Shown here one piece after another: positions 47,559 to 59,874 of a stretch of 64,000 bases of DNA. How positions within the stretch are numbered: the stretch's first letter is position 1; every line of letters begins with the position of its first letter. The notes beneath the pieces were generated by a model, which worked only from the letters and a program-made list of their open reading frames with translations, was not told the origin of the DNA and searched no databases. Source of the stretch: Asterias amurensis (lineage: Eukaryota; Echinodermata; Asteroidea; Forcipulatida; Asteriidae); NCBI RefSeq assembly GCF_032118995.1, contig NC_092660.1, positions 1,131,501 through 1,195,500 of the forward strand. The letters run 5' to 3'. A program made the position numbers and the translations under genes.

Positions 47559-50500
47559 TCATTGTAACATCTGAGATACTCTTTGTGCACACTCTCCGAG
47601 TTTCACTGGATCCTTAACGCCACAGTGCTTTCTGACAACTTGAAGTATATTTAATGACTGCCCTATCGCTAGTGTGTTGTCATCGACACTCATGAGTGTT
47701 CCTAAGGCAACAAGAAGTCGGAAAACTGCCTCTGGTTCCACTTCGCACTCAAGGATTGTAGCCGCAGCCGACAGGCATTGCAATTGTCCCTCACTGTCAT
47801 GTCCACTCTGTAAAACCACGGCATAGTTTAGAAGCACTGTCGACATGGCGATATGGAGTTGCTTATTGGTAACTGGTTGGCATTCTAGCGTTGATCTTAT
47901 GATGTCCTCACGGTTTGACATAAGCAGTAAGGCACCCTCAGGGTGACTGAAAGCATTTGAAAATGTTCTCATGGTGAGCAGACGATTTGCGGGTGTGGAG
48001 TTACCCGAAACGAGATGTTGAGCGCGGGATAAGAACTGGGCACCGTCCTTCTGGTTACAGAAGTACTGGTTGCCGACTGGGTGGCGGATAACCAGCCGAA
48101 GGATATCAATGGCTGGAAAAACTTTATCTGTGAAATAAACACACACAGACAGTCATAAATAGAACCATTGATGAAACAAGAAAAGTTGTGTTTTGCAAAC
48201 ACAAATGCTGCGCAAGCCTACTGGCTTGATTTGTGCAACTCATAATCATAGTCGTAAAACCAAAGTTTGTATGAGAGAGATTGGCTGTCGCCAGCTTGGT
48301 GTTTATATCCGCTTGTGGGATTTTGCAGAGTTCCCATGACATGTAGATCATCTAAACACCAATTTTGCTCACTGCACAGTAACGCACTGAGAATTGGATT
48401 CTTAAGATGGGGCAACCAAGATTTTGCTTAGGTGATGTTGTCAGGTAAATGGATGAATAGGCAGTATCTTCATCAAGTCTATACTTTTGTTATTACCCTG
48501 CTTATTGCTTGCAAGAAGTCTTACCTATGGGCCATTGTAATATCTTCCATAAAACTGCCATCTGCTGGGTGTCTGGTGTTCCTGAGTTTCCAACGCTAAC
48601 GAGAAGTTGTTCAAGGAGTTCAAAGGATTGAGCATCAAGCTGGTCAGTATCAGGAACGGCCGAGTTGAAGTCTTTCAGTTTACCTGGTGAGGTAATGTTT
48701 ATTCCACTGAATATGACACAATCAGAATTTGCTAAACACATATGATTTTTTACTAAGCAGAAACAAGCTTCATCAAATATTTCTAAGAATCTTTAAGCTA
48801 AGCAAATATTAGTAGGATACCAGTAACAAATTGTACCTGAGATATATCATTTTGGCTGGTAACCACTTTTTTGGTAATCAGAATTGTGTTGTGCTTAGCT
48901 ACCACTGTGAATCTTGTGCACAGCAAATTAATTTGTCCACCCTAAATGTCCTAAACCATCAAAAATCCTCTTCAGGAAGTTGTCCGATTGCGGAGGGTTA
49001 AGCACTCACCTATAATTGCTTGTGCATTGGCCGAGTCAAACGTGACAATTGTCACCTTAGGGAAGTAAGGGTTCGGTGACTTCGTCTGAGGCACCGTCGC
49101 TGGTGGAGGGATGTATTGATTCTCAGCACCATAAGTAGGGATGTAACGTCCACCACCTTGTGATGAAAAGAGGATATATTAGTGAGTTTGAAACTTTGTT
49201 AAGAAATAACATCATCGAGTCTCTCTTGACAATCCAAACTGTACCCTTGCCCACATCCTTACGAACAGAGAAGGGGGGTAACCCTCTTTCAGCCCCAGGT
49301 ATAGGTAGTAATGTGCCCCTGGTGGCATTTGATTTGGGTAGACAGCCCAAATCGGTTAAGTGTAGCTCTTTCTTTGAAGTGGCCATCCGGCCTTGTGATG
49401 TTAGGCAGTCTCTCATAAAACTGTATATATAAAAATAAATATCCCTTTTCCCTTGGAGCTAACCACTGTAGTCCTCAATTTAATATTATACCATGTCCTC
49501 ACAACAATAGCTTTGCACAGTACAACCTACCGAGATAACTGCTTTGATATATTTGCAAATAGACTGCCTATTTGTAAACATAACACTCCCCATGAAGTAA
49601 GAACAGCAATCTTACCTGTCAATGGGTCTGTAGTAGCTGTTCTAGGAGCATTAGGGTCACCTCCTGCTCTTGGAACACCAGGGGGAGGTTTAGATCCAGG
49701 AATGTATCGAGCACCACCTAATGAAAAGAAAAAGACACTGATAAATCATCACACATTGACACAGGTTACATGGCTTAAGAGTGTCCTCAGTCATGGTCAG
49801 CATGTTTGAGTGATTTCACAATGACTAGAATAAGTATTGTCATCTAGTTACTGGATCACAATTTCTTGATTTGTGCGATTCGATGGGAAGATCATCTAAA
49901 CCAATGTTTGTATGACAGCAATTGGCTGTTTCCAGCTTGGCGTTCATAACCCCTTGTGGGTTGTTGTTGAGCTCCCTTGATGGGATATTCATCTTAGCAA
50001 ATGACCTACCAGTAAATGGGTCACCAGAGGCAGCAGCAGGAGCTGCACCTGAGCCCAGAGTCACCCCCTTGGTGTTATTGACGATGAAGTTAGCAATCTC
50101 TTCCAGGAATTGTTGGCTAAGGTCGTGGGTGTGAATGAAGCGTTGTGCGGTGAGCCAGGGATCATCGGCAAGGTTGTAGGGGAGCTTCAGGGCTGGCTTA
50201 CCCTCCTCTAGGTCTACATTGAAGACGTGGTCATATTCCTAGAATAAATTTTAAGAATCCAACTGATTAGTATTAATCTATTCTAGTGAAGCAACAGAAT
50301 GATTTCTGGCCTGATTTCCAGCCTGACTTTGAAGAACTAAATTTGTAAAAAAGCAGGCGATGAGATTTCACTGTATCCTTAATTTTCTTGGAGGTGCTAG
50401 TGTCCTAGGAGAATCTGTCCCCCAAGAGGTTGTCCCCCATATTGGAAATTAACATGAGCTGAAGGAGGTTGTAACATAAGAGGGCGCTATCAGAAGAAGT

Positions 50501-53500
50501 TTTGTCCACAGTTGTCCATGTGGGGGACAGAATCAACAGCTCATGCCACACTGGCTAGAGTTACTCTACATTTACAAAAATGAGCATGTCAATGACTCAA
50601 ATAAACTTTGACCTTTATTTTGTCCTACCTTGCCCTCATACATGACCTTGCTACTGCTGGGTTGAGTGTCGTCCCCTTCTGTTCCAACAACATCACCAAT
50701 CTTATTCCATTTGCTATCAGCATCACTCCAGGAGTACGCCTCCACAATATTGCCAACCTTCACGAGTTTAGTCTGCCCATCCTTTGTACCTGTTTTCCAA
50801 TAAAAATACTGTTTAATCAAAGGGCCCAGTTAATTGAGGTGGTCACTTGTTACACTACATTGAACCACAACAACATCTTTAGCTAATCTGGAGGAACTCA
50901 AGTTAAAATCTTACCAGGTTTGGCAAGGTCTTCTTTGCCAGGCAAATCTTCCATCTTGATTCCTCCAAAGGCTTGCGTCTTGGCTGGCATTGCAAACGCT
51001 GCTATCTGTTTGTCATAAAGGTCCTGGACCTCAGCGCTGGCAATCCTATTTGGGTTTGTACTGAACACTCTGGCCACACCATCGCTGAAAATCAAATCAA
51101 TCTTATTGTATTAGTAATGCAGGCCTTGGAACTTCGCTCCTGAAGGGTCACAGTAATTTCCCTCTGGTAAGGGGCACTATTATGGGGATTATGTAAAGTT
51201 TGTACTGGAACCTTGCAGAGGGCACCACAGCAAAAACACAGGGCACCAAGGCAATTGCTGTGTGTGCTGTGGTTTATTTTGAGACCTGGGAATGACACTG
51301 TTTAAAAATTACTACATAATTATATAAAAAGCTTTATCAAAATAAGTATTTATACACTTTTTTTTTAAAATTCTTGTAAGATATAAAATTGACAAACCTG
51401 GAACCAGCAGCAATGTCACCGTTAGGAAGAACCGTCACACACCAGACGGACTGAGCAGGAAGGGTCAGGGTCTGATGGCACTTTCCCTCACGCCACACCC
51501 TTATGGTTCTATCTTCACCAGAAGACACAAAGTCCAACCCATTCGGCAGCAATGCAAGGCTGTAAACAAAGCTAGTGTGAGCCTGGAACTGTTGCTCACA
51601 CTCCCCTGTAGTCAACCAGCGTCGGATCACGTTGTCATTACCAGCTGAGAGGAATGCCACATCGGATAGAATGACAAGAGCTCGAACACAATCGGTATGA
51701 CCTGAGGAAAAGAAAAGCATCAGTAAAAAATAGCTACAAATCACCTGGCTGTGTGCATCGACTGTTTGATGTCAATGTCATCCTCTTTTTTCTTTCATTT
51801 CTCAACTACTTTCTTTCTTTTGTTCCCATAGGTACATCACAAACTTTACTACATTGCCTTCCGACCATCTCCTTGTTTATAATAGTATTTCTGTATAATA
51901 AAACAATGATGCCCCATAACTGAACTTAATCACTGTAGCTTGCAACCCTGAGAAAGGCTGCTTGCTATGTGAACCAGAAACACCAAGGTTTATCCCTACT
52001 CTTCCACTATAAGTGTTCTTTGTTCTTTTACATGCACTCCCAATCCTAGTAACACGTGAGACCTTCAGCTTAATGTCCCATCTAAAGGACAAAGCAATTT
52101 TGGTGAAGTGTCTTGCTTAAGGACACAAGTGTAATGACCAGGACTTGGACCCATACTCTGCCGATCAGAAACACAAGAGCCTGAGTCAGCTGATCTTAAT
52201 CGCTCAGCCACAACACTTTTTTCAAGTCCAAGCTATCAACTCTGTAGTAATTGTTATTTCAGAACCCCACAGACAACTCACCAACAAAAGTTCGTTCACA
52301 TTTGCCAGCTCGCCACATCTTGATCGTCTTATCAGCAGAGCCAGTCAACATCAGGCCCTGGGTGGGCATGAGGGCAACAGCCCATACAGCTGCTTCGTGA
52401 CCCTTCAGTGTCATCACATTGCGTTGGTTGAGCCACACCTTGGCTGTTGTATCCCAGGATCCACTAAGTAGTGTTCCAAACTTCCCGGATGCCAGAGAGC
52501 AAACTGTGAGAAGAAACAACGCACAAGATTAAAAATCTATATACTGGAGGAGAAACTGGATTTGTGCTACACAAAACTTCTGGGAAAATGCTTCAATACA
52601 AGTCTGAGACTAGCAGGGCACTCATACAGAAACATCAAAGAACCTGTCTCCAAAAGGAAGACAAAAGCTCAGCTATGACGTAAACCAAACTAAAAAAAAT
52701 TAAATGGAAAGAAAAACCAGCAGTATGCCCACCTGTGTTAGAATGACCAGTCAGAGTATACTCTGGTACAGGACTATCCAATCTGTAAACATTTATCTTG
52801 TGATCATTTCCTCCTGTAGCAATTAATCCCTGCTTATACTTGTCACTGGGGGGCATCACACAAACAGCAGCAATGAAGTTTTCATGACCACCCATGCAAT
52901 GTTTTTCTTCGTAGCTCCCATTACTGCAAACCAAACAAAAGGAAATAATTAGACTAGTCAAGAATAAGAATAGATACAGCTATGTAAGCTGGTAGTAGTG
53001 GTAAAGTAATGATAGATAGATTACAGACATGACATTATTGGCTAAAATACAGCATCCGGTCAATACTTTATCTCCTTTATTTAGGGTTTTAAGAGGATAG
53101 AGGCACTTTGAAGTGTCAAACAAAATTCTGACAAAAAGAAGCCATTTGCGGGTCTTTGGTCAGGATGGTGGTCTTGAAATTGTTGATTTTAGTTCTACTT
53201 CCTCCCAACTTGGCAAAGTCCACAATTTAGTGGTAATGCCAAGGAACAATTTAGTTAACCAATACTTGCTCTACCCCCTAGAGTTCCTGCTCTAGTGCCT
53301 GCTAAAGTCAATGACACAAGTGCCAGGATAGTTGCGATACCGTAACCCTCCAGTCGACGGCGGAGCAGGAGGGTTACGTTATCGCAACTAGTACCAGGAC
53401 TGAGAGAGACTGGTGTGTGAGAATTCCAAAATTAGGCTTGAAATTAAGTCCAACCATCCAACACCACAGTCATGACAGTGACAGTGTCAGTGGCACGACC

Positions 53501-54101
53501 TAATTCGGATTTTAAAATTAAAAATATAAAATATTATTAATGAACTTAATGAAAACCTTTTTAAAAAGTGATCTGGCGATAAGGTTTCTATGCAGTCTCT
53601 ACGACCCGCGCACGCAACGCCTATACCTTTGTGTGGGTTCAACAGCGCCCTCTCTTGATATTTTACTATTTGCGATAAACCTTTAAATATGGCCATTTGA
53701 AATGAGGAAACTTTTCTGCATTATTTATTTCAGTGCAGTGTATGGATCATGGAACTCATGACATTTGCCTTATGCAAAAATATTATTCGTTTCACCATTT
53801 TATTTACGGAATCATCATTCGAAATAGAAAGGTCGACTTGACTCACGACCAATGATGACTCATGAACACAACAACACAATCGAATCGTTCGTTCGTACGC
53901 ACGATTGGAAACTGCGATCTAATACAAAAACTTGACAAAAAACTACCTATTTGGAACCCATATACGGGCAGTCCTATCTCTTGATCCTGTTATAATAGAT
54001 CCTTCAGGGTAGAAAGCAGCAGTAATGGCTCTTACGTCCATTTCATGGCCCTCTAAAATAGATGACAACTTGAAATTTTCGCTGTTCATGGTGGCTGCCA
54101 T
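47559..54101 (-). CDS. PLAA: Phospholipase A2-activating protein (ubiquitin-binding WD40-PFU-PUL), complete
   Basis: Eleven exons: 54101-53947, 52923-52733, 52503-52282, 51701-51398, 51084-50915, 50789-50629, 50238-50010, 49717-49616, 49156-49010, 48683-48525, 48127-47559 (stop). They total 802 aa; human PLAA is 795. Residues 1 to about 290 are WD40 repeats ([44 protein letters not shown]). The PFU ubiquitin-binding domain spans about 350-450 ([31 protein letters not shown]). A spacer has repeated DPFTG/GGRYIP motifs, as in human. The PUL domain, an Armadillo-like fold that binds p97/VCP, covers about 545-802. PLAA/Doa1/Ufd3 works with p97 in ubiquitin-dependent sorting and turnover. An upstream ATG at residue 1 is followed by a second ATG at residue 4; the first is used here. 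The promoter is shared with ASF1. Confidence 0.97.
48225..48365 (-). mobile_element. SINE body copy in PLAA intron
   Basis: Matches the body of the 2528-2895 SINE (TTGTGCAACTCATAATCATA, GCCAGCTTGGTGTTTATA); no tRNA head. Confidence 0.6.
49803..49990 (-). mobile_element. SINE body copy in PLAA intron
   Basis: Matches the same SINE body (TCTTGATTTGTGCGATTC, TTCCAGCTTGGCGTTCATAA). It ends about 20 bp from the donor of PLAA exon 7. Confidence 0.6.
50405..50540. mobile_element. possible short TIR element in PLAA intron
   Basis: GAATCTGTCCCCCA on the left and TGGGGGACAGAATC on the right pair over about 14 bp, 136 bp apart. Includes AGAGGGCGC. Confidence 0.4.
52080..52225. mobile_element. SINE-like stretch in PLAA intron
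   Basis: GAAGTGTCTTGCTTAAGGAC followed by ACTTGGACCCATACTC and a TCGCTCAGCCA end, a module common in aquatic-animal SINEs, minus-oriented head. Confidence 0.4.
53323..53400. mobile_element. short hairpin MITE
   Basis: CAGGATAGTTGCGATACC...CGCAACTAGTACCAGG with GTAACCCTCC/GGAGGGTTAC inner arms; 78 bp. In PLAA intron 1. Confidence 0.55.
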
Positions 54102-54513
54102 TTTCTTTTTTTACCCGCCTCGTTCAAGAATGTAATTATTTGAGTTAATTAATAACTGCAAAATATCCATTATATTGTTTAGTATTAAATCAAGTGTAAA
54201 TTTAAATTAAATACCTTTAAGTTAGTAAACTAAAATTATGTAAAAAATGTTATTAGTTTAATATCAAAATTGTATTAAAAAAACTATAAAAAAAAAACCC
54301 TGAGAGAGACAAAAGAAACTGAACCAATCAAAACAGTCGTTAGTAAAAACCAATACCGTCACAGGTCTACAACCAATCAAATACACCAACAGGAATTCCC
54401 TTGTTCGGTGATTTTGCGCCACTTCCAGTTCCGATTCAAAACGCCGCGAAAGCTTAGCCCTCCAAAAATACCTCACATATCCATTTAAAACAAGCTCCAG
54501 TGCCAATAAAATT
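54102..54513. promoter_or_regulatory. PLAA/ASF1 bidirectional promoter
   Basis: The 412 bp between the two start codons contains both 5' UTRs and the shared promoter. Three CCAAT boxes are visible at 54324-54328, 54350-54354 and 54373-54377, spaced 26 and 23 bp, a pattern typical of NF-Y-driven, TATA-less divergent promoters. A GC-rich stretch follows at about 54410-54455. No transposon interrupts it. Confidence 0.65.
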
Positions 54514-57500
54514 ATGGCGAAAGTACTCATAGAGAATGTCAAAGTATTGGACAACCCAACATCCTACCTTAACCCTTTTCAGTTCGAGATAACATTCCTT
54601 TGCCTGGAAGACCTGTCGGAAGGTAAGTTTTTATGGTTGTCATACGATTTGCAATGAGGATATTCGCCCCATCAATAATGGTTTGGAGCCGCATTTGTTG
54701 AGTGTTCCTTTTCGGGGCGAATTGGTCAACCCCAGTTGCTGTCATTTTTCATTTTGTAAATTTTTCTGCCTCTTTTTGACAATAGTTGACCATCAACAAT
54801 GTTAATTAATAAAGATTAACATCTTACTTTCATCACGATAATGACACAGAACTTTATGTTTAATGAATTCAGAATTGAAATTAAAAAAATTATTTATTTT
54901 ATTTTTAAAATTAAATTTATTAATAAAGTAACTTAAAGGTCTTTTTTAACAATTACTAATTAGTTTTGCATTGGATTTTGGGGGAATGAGATGGCCGGAC
55001 CAGGCTGGTTGTGATGATTTCAAGAAAAAAGTCTAGCTACTTTACTTAAAAAAAAAAATTAGCTTTCTTTTTTTCAGCTTAGTCAGTAGTGAGTAAAAAT
55101 TGAATCCCTAGAAACAATACTAGAAATAGAATGTAGAATCCCTAGATTATTTGATTATACAAAAAATAAAGATTTTGTTTTTATTTTATAGTATTAATTA
55201 TAATATTTATAATATTATATTATTATAAAACATGCAAATCTTTGCTGGCAAACAAAGTCACAATGTCAATAGTGGCAATGACAGTAGACCTTATGCACAT
55301 GACGTCATTTCAGTACGGCGCCCCCGCATTGAGGTCAAAAGGAGGTTGATCATTGGCCAATATATGTGGATTGTCAATTGTTTCGTCACCGTTTGACCTC
55401 AAAGATGGCAGCTGGATGACGTCAATGCATAAGGTCTATTGATTTATATAAGATTAGTGACCCTGACAACTTATGTCCTGTCCTGATGGTTCCATTATAT
55501 CAGCGCTTTGTTTATGTTTGTCGCTGAATTATTGATTGATATACTGGATACATGTACATACAGTGACTTATCCTTTAAAGTTAAATTATCATTAATAAAT
55601 TACATGTGAATATTGCTAAATATTGTTCAAAATATAAATAACACATTCTCCACATCTATTTGATATTTTTTTTTTGGGGGGTAGGGTTTGTAAGAATTTT
55701 AATCAAAGTTGTTTTTCACTTTAGTTATTAATTTCAAGGAATAAACCCCAAAAGAAACTGGCTTACGATCCCTGGGCTGCTGCTTCCCAGGTTGTATCGT
55801 AACCTCTGCTGTGATCCCTGGCTACATGGCTGCTAAGGACTGTTTGGCCCTGATTGGCACCTTCAAACAAAGATAGGGAGACTGCCAACAACAATTGGTA
55901 GAGTGTCAGGACGTCAAACCAGCCAGAGGTTGTTGGTTCAAATCCCGCTCAAAGTAAATTCTTCTAAGTTCAACCCCAAATTAGTTTGTGAATTATTAAA
56001 GTTTGCGGAGAGAAATTGAGTTACTAAAATAATAATAATTGTATCATAATTTTCAGATTTGGAATGGAAGATCATCTATGTAGGATCAGCGGAATCTGAA
56101 GATCATGATCAGACGTTAGACTCAGTTCTGGTTGGACCTGTACCAGCTGGACACCACATGTTTGTATTTCAGGTCAGTCTGCATTTTTCTTTCATCTTGG
56201 GAAGATTGCACATGTTTAATTTTATGATTCAATATAATTCACTGTAGTTTCCAATAATAATAAAAACCCATTAATAAAGCGCCAAAATCTGCCTAAAAAA
56301 GACGCTCAAGGCCCTTTACAGATTAAGAGGAGTAAAAGAAGCAGTCAGTAAACATACCAAAATGTATTCAACAACTGAAACAAAAACAGGAATTCCATAA
56401 ACCCCTGGACAGTTACTGGAAAAGTTAATGCCAACTTTGTTGTAGTTGTTAGTTATATACCATTTATAGTAAGGACTTGGTCAAACATAAAGTGGTTGCA
56501 ACTATTGTTGGGACAGTAACTCAAGTTTGGAGAAATATTAGCTCCAGAAAAAACAGATATCACCCAGACTCAATTAAAAGAATCTACACAAACTACAGGG
56601 AGGGGTAAAACTAGTAGGTAGCTACTACACACAATAGACAAACTTCTGAGGAAACTCATGGCCTGCTCCATTACAAATTAGGGAGACTTCAATTACAGAG
56701 GGGAAAGTTACTTACTTTAAAAAAAAAAAACATTAAAAGAAAACATGCAACACTAATTTTAACAGTAGCCGATTTCACGAACCTTTACGCAACTGCGTAA
56801 GTCCACTTGCGCAAGTCCACTTGCAACGTTTGTGGCGCAACTTACGCCATAATTGTTGCGCAAGTGCTAGTGGACTTACGCAGTTGCGTTAAGTTTTTGT
56901 GAAAATCGGCTGCAGGTGAGGAGTCTATAACACACTGTACATTTCAATTCTTACAGTTTTGAGAATAATTCTGTAGTATTAACTGTGGAGTTTTCTTTGT
57001 CTTTTTAGGCCAACTCGCCGAAAACATGTCTGATCCCCGAGGAAGACGCCCTAGGTGTTACAGTGGTGCTGATTACATGCGCTTTTCGTAGTCAGGAGTT
57101 TGTCCGAGTCGGTTACTACGTCAATAATGAATATTCAGATCCGGAAATGAAGGAGAATCCACCAGCAAAACCACAGTTTAATAAGGTCAGTGAAATAAGC
57201 TTGAGCGTTTTTATATTTTGGGATCCATGATATACTGTTGCCTAAATACCGCTTTATAAGCGGTCTTTCTTTTTACTTGTAGAGGCTACAGCACCTGCAC
57301 TAGCTCAGGGTGGCAACAGCAGTGCCCTGCATTCTTGACTTTGCTTGCGTGGGGAACCCAAGCCGTGATAAATATCAAAGTTGGATGTGTTCCTCCCCTG
57401 ACACCAAGCACCTGGATAGCAAACCACGAATAAGCCAGGCATAAGACTAGCACAGACTTGACAGTACCCAATCCAATTAAATTAAGGAAGTACGTTTAAG

Positions 57501-57785
57501 AATCAATTCAGTTTAAACGAAACCTCTTCTTTTTACTTGCAGGTCGTCAGGAACATCTTAGACTCCAATCCTAGGATCACTCGGTTCACGATAGACTGGG
57601 AAGACACAATGAACAGTGAGAACATTCCACCGACTCAGCAACAAAACATCTCGCAGCAATCAACGAGTAGCGCCCCCTGCCCCTCCCCCCTCGACAAGCT
57701 CACAGCTTCAAATGACTTAGCCGTTCCACTCAGCACCGACAGTAATAGTAGCTTACCAGAATATGTATCAGCAATGGACCACTAA
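54514..57785 (+). CDS. ASF1: ASF1 histone H3-H4 chaperone, complete
   Basis: Four exons: 54514-54622, 56057-56172, 57009-57185, 57543-57785 (TAA), 214 aa; human ASF1A is 204 and ASF1B 202. The immunoglobulin-like core (about 1-155) is strongly conserved: [79 protein letters not shown]. The residue matching human Val94, important for H3 contact, lies in the VVLITC strand. The Ser/Pro/Gln-rich acidic tail (156-214) is variable, as in the family. ASF1 hands H3-H4 dimers to CAF-1 and HIRA in the nucleus (known). A single gene is seen here, so it is named ASF1 rather than the vertebrate A or B paralogue. The start codon lies 412 bp from the PLAA start on the other strand. Confidence 0.97.
55285..55438. 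mobile_element. TAGACCTTA TIR MITE with CRE-like arms
   Basis: 154 bp with TIRs TAGACCTTATGCACATGACG and complement, each containing GACGTCA. TA at each edge fits a TA target (Tc1/mariner type, inference). In ASF1 intron 1. Confidence 0.75.
55835..55960 (+). mobile_element. tRNA-derived SINE (same family as 8195)
   Basis: TTGGTAGAGTGTCAGGACGT, B box GGTTCAAATCCC and the shared upstream block. In ASF1 intron 1, about 95 bp before exon 2. Confidence 0.55.
56256..56430 (-). mobile_element. L2-like LINE 3' end
   Basis: Begins with (AAT)n and CCCATTAATAAAGCGCC, then GACGCTCAAGGCCCTTTACA, the complement of a common LINE 3' end. In ASF1 intron 2. Confidence 0.6.
56766..56913. mobile_element. palindromic MITE
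   Basis: Arms AGCCGATTTCAC...GTGAAAATCGGCT with inner GCAACTGCGTAAGTCCAC and its complement. In ASF1 intron 2, about 95 bp before exon 3. Confidence 0.7.
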
Positions 57786-57959
57786 ATATTTATTTTTACC
57801 GTAGTGTGTGGGTTTTTTTTCAATGTGCTGTACATAGTATAATAGAAATTTTCTAAATGGCCATCAAAGTATACTTGCATGTGATTTTGAAATTCGATGA
57901 AACTGTCTCAAAATCTTTTCTATAATATTTTCAGACGTGTGTTTATGTCATTCAAGCGT

Positions 57960-58060
57960 GGAATCTTATCTCTGACAGGGCAAGGTCATTTTCATTGTAA
58001 ATTATTGAAGTCTATGGTTACCTTTTGAAGGGGTATCAAGGCCAATGCCAGGGCAACATG
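57960..58060 (-). repeat. dispersed repeat D copy, partial
   Basis: Reverse complement shows CCTTGATACCCCTTCAAAAG and GACCTTGCCCTGTC. Downstream of ASF1. Confidence 0.5.
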
Positions 58061-58644
58061 TCTGGTGTATATAAAAGGTGCCCGCTTCCAGTGGTTGATT
58101 TTCAGTTTAACCTACACTGTACCACAAGTCTCACAGCTCAGAATTTGAACATAATTTGTTGTTGTTCAAGATATTACACAACTAGGTTCAATTTTTAATT
58201 GGAAATAGAATTAGGACACGATTGTTACAGGGTTATTACCTGGTATTACACTCAGCACTGATGACACTCGAATTTATTGGCCTCGAGCCTGCGGTCTGGT
58301 GTAAACTTTGAGCTCGGCAATTGGCCACTCGTTGCGCTGGCAATAGGTGTATGGAGTTAAGAACACAAGATCCATTTTATGTGGCACTTTGTAAGGTTTC
58401 ACCATCTGAGCCATCCATGCCAGAAAAGACCACGGCAAACATATAATAAAGTATAGTCAAATACTCACAATTGTTTATGTTTACACCTTTTGATTAAAGT
58501 AAGTGTGGAAATATTTACATAACTTTTGCTAAAGACGATACTTTTTACTGTATTATGTGCCTTTAGTCCGAGACACTTTTTGTACATTCTGGATTTTTGT
58601 ACGTGTTAGAATAAGTCAGAATCTTAGAAATGCATGTGGTTTCC

Positions 58645-58746
58645 GAACTTTGCGACAGTAGTGTTGGTCTGATGTAATGAACTTTGCGACAGTAGTGTTG
58701 GTCTGATGTAATGAACTTTGCGACAGTAGTGTTGGTCTGATGTAAT
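58645..58746 (+). repeat. three perfect 34-bp units
   Basis: GAACTTTGCGACAGTAGTGT begins units at 58645, 58679 and 58713; all three are identical. It ends 16 bp before the expanded MITE at 58763. Confidence 0.9.
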
Positions 58747-58762
58747 GTGTTGTGCAACTACA

Positions 58763-59265
58763 TTAAAGGGACTGGACGCTATCGGTAATTACTCAAAGTA
58801 ATTGTCAGCCTAAAAACTTACTTAGTAATGAGCTAGGAGAGCTGTTGAAAGTATGAAACATTGTGAGAAACGGCTCCCTCTGAAGTAATGCAGTTTTGGA
58901 GATATTTTAATTGAATTCGAGACCCCAGCTGAGGTCTCGAACTAAAGGCATCTGAAGCACACAACAGTGTTTTTTTCTTCCATTATGCTCTCCCAACTTC
59001 GACGACCAATTGAGTTGAAATAAACAGCTCCCTCTGAAGTAATGCAGTTTTGGAGATATTGTAATTGAATTCGAGACCCCAGCTGAGGTCTCGAACTAAA
59101 GGCATCTGAAGCACACAACAGTGTTTTTTTCTTCCACTATGCTCTCCCAACTTCGACGACCAATTGAGTTGAAATTTTCACAGGTAATATTGTATGCATA
59201 TGTTGGGATACACTAAGTGAGAACACTGGTCTTCGACAATTACCAATAGTGTCCAGTGCCCTTAA
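58763..59265 (-). mobile_element. TTAA MITE family A with internal duplication
   Basis: 503 bp with TTAA ends and recognisable TIRs. A block of about 160 bp from AACGGCTCCCTCTGAAGTAA to GACGACCAATTGAGTTGAAA is present twice in tandem with few differences, explaining the extra length over the roughly 380-bp norm. Confidence 0.8.
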
Positions 59266-59874
59266 GAGTATGTGGAAATTTATATAAAAAAATCAGGCTG
59301 GATGTATTTCCTATTTTGATCCAATTCCAATTTAATTGCCTCAGATTGGTGAAGTGGTTTTTTATTGGCGGAAAAGGTTAATGCAAATCAATATTTAAGT
59401 TGGCCTTTGCACTCCATACAAAAACACAAGGATCATAGCATGCCTGAATATTTTATTTTGCGTTTTCATATTTTTGGGGTGATTGATTTTGGCCGCAGTA
59501 AAACATATTCTTGAAGTCATAGCTTGTCGTTGTCTGTTTAAGTTTTGTATCCATGTCTTTATTTATACCAAAAAACAAACTGTTTGTAGAGGTTTGTTTA
59601 ATAACTCATTTTGTAAAAATCCACTAATGATTGTAAATTCACAAATCCATAGTACATGTACATCCATGCATGGAGGAAGGACTCATGATCGTTGTTTTTA
59701 CTGTTGTCACGATGGTATCTGACTTTGGCTGGCTCCTATTTTCAGAGTGTCACATTGCGTATCAAAATCAGTTTACCATCCAAATTGTTGTAAGCTGCTT
59801 TGTAACTGCAGGGATGACAAATTTCTTTTTTAATGTCTGTGAGATGAAAAAGTAAACTAAATTCTGATCTGGGC

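Noticed and set aside
49123-49809. Plus-strand open frames of 90-118 residues inside PLAA
   Set aside because: Antisense shadows of PLAA exons 8 and 9 and their intron.
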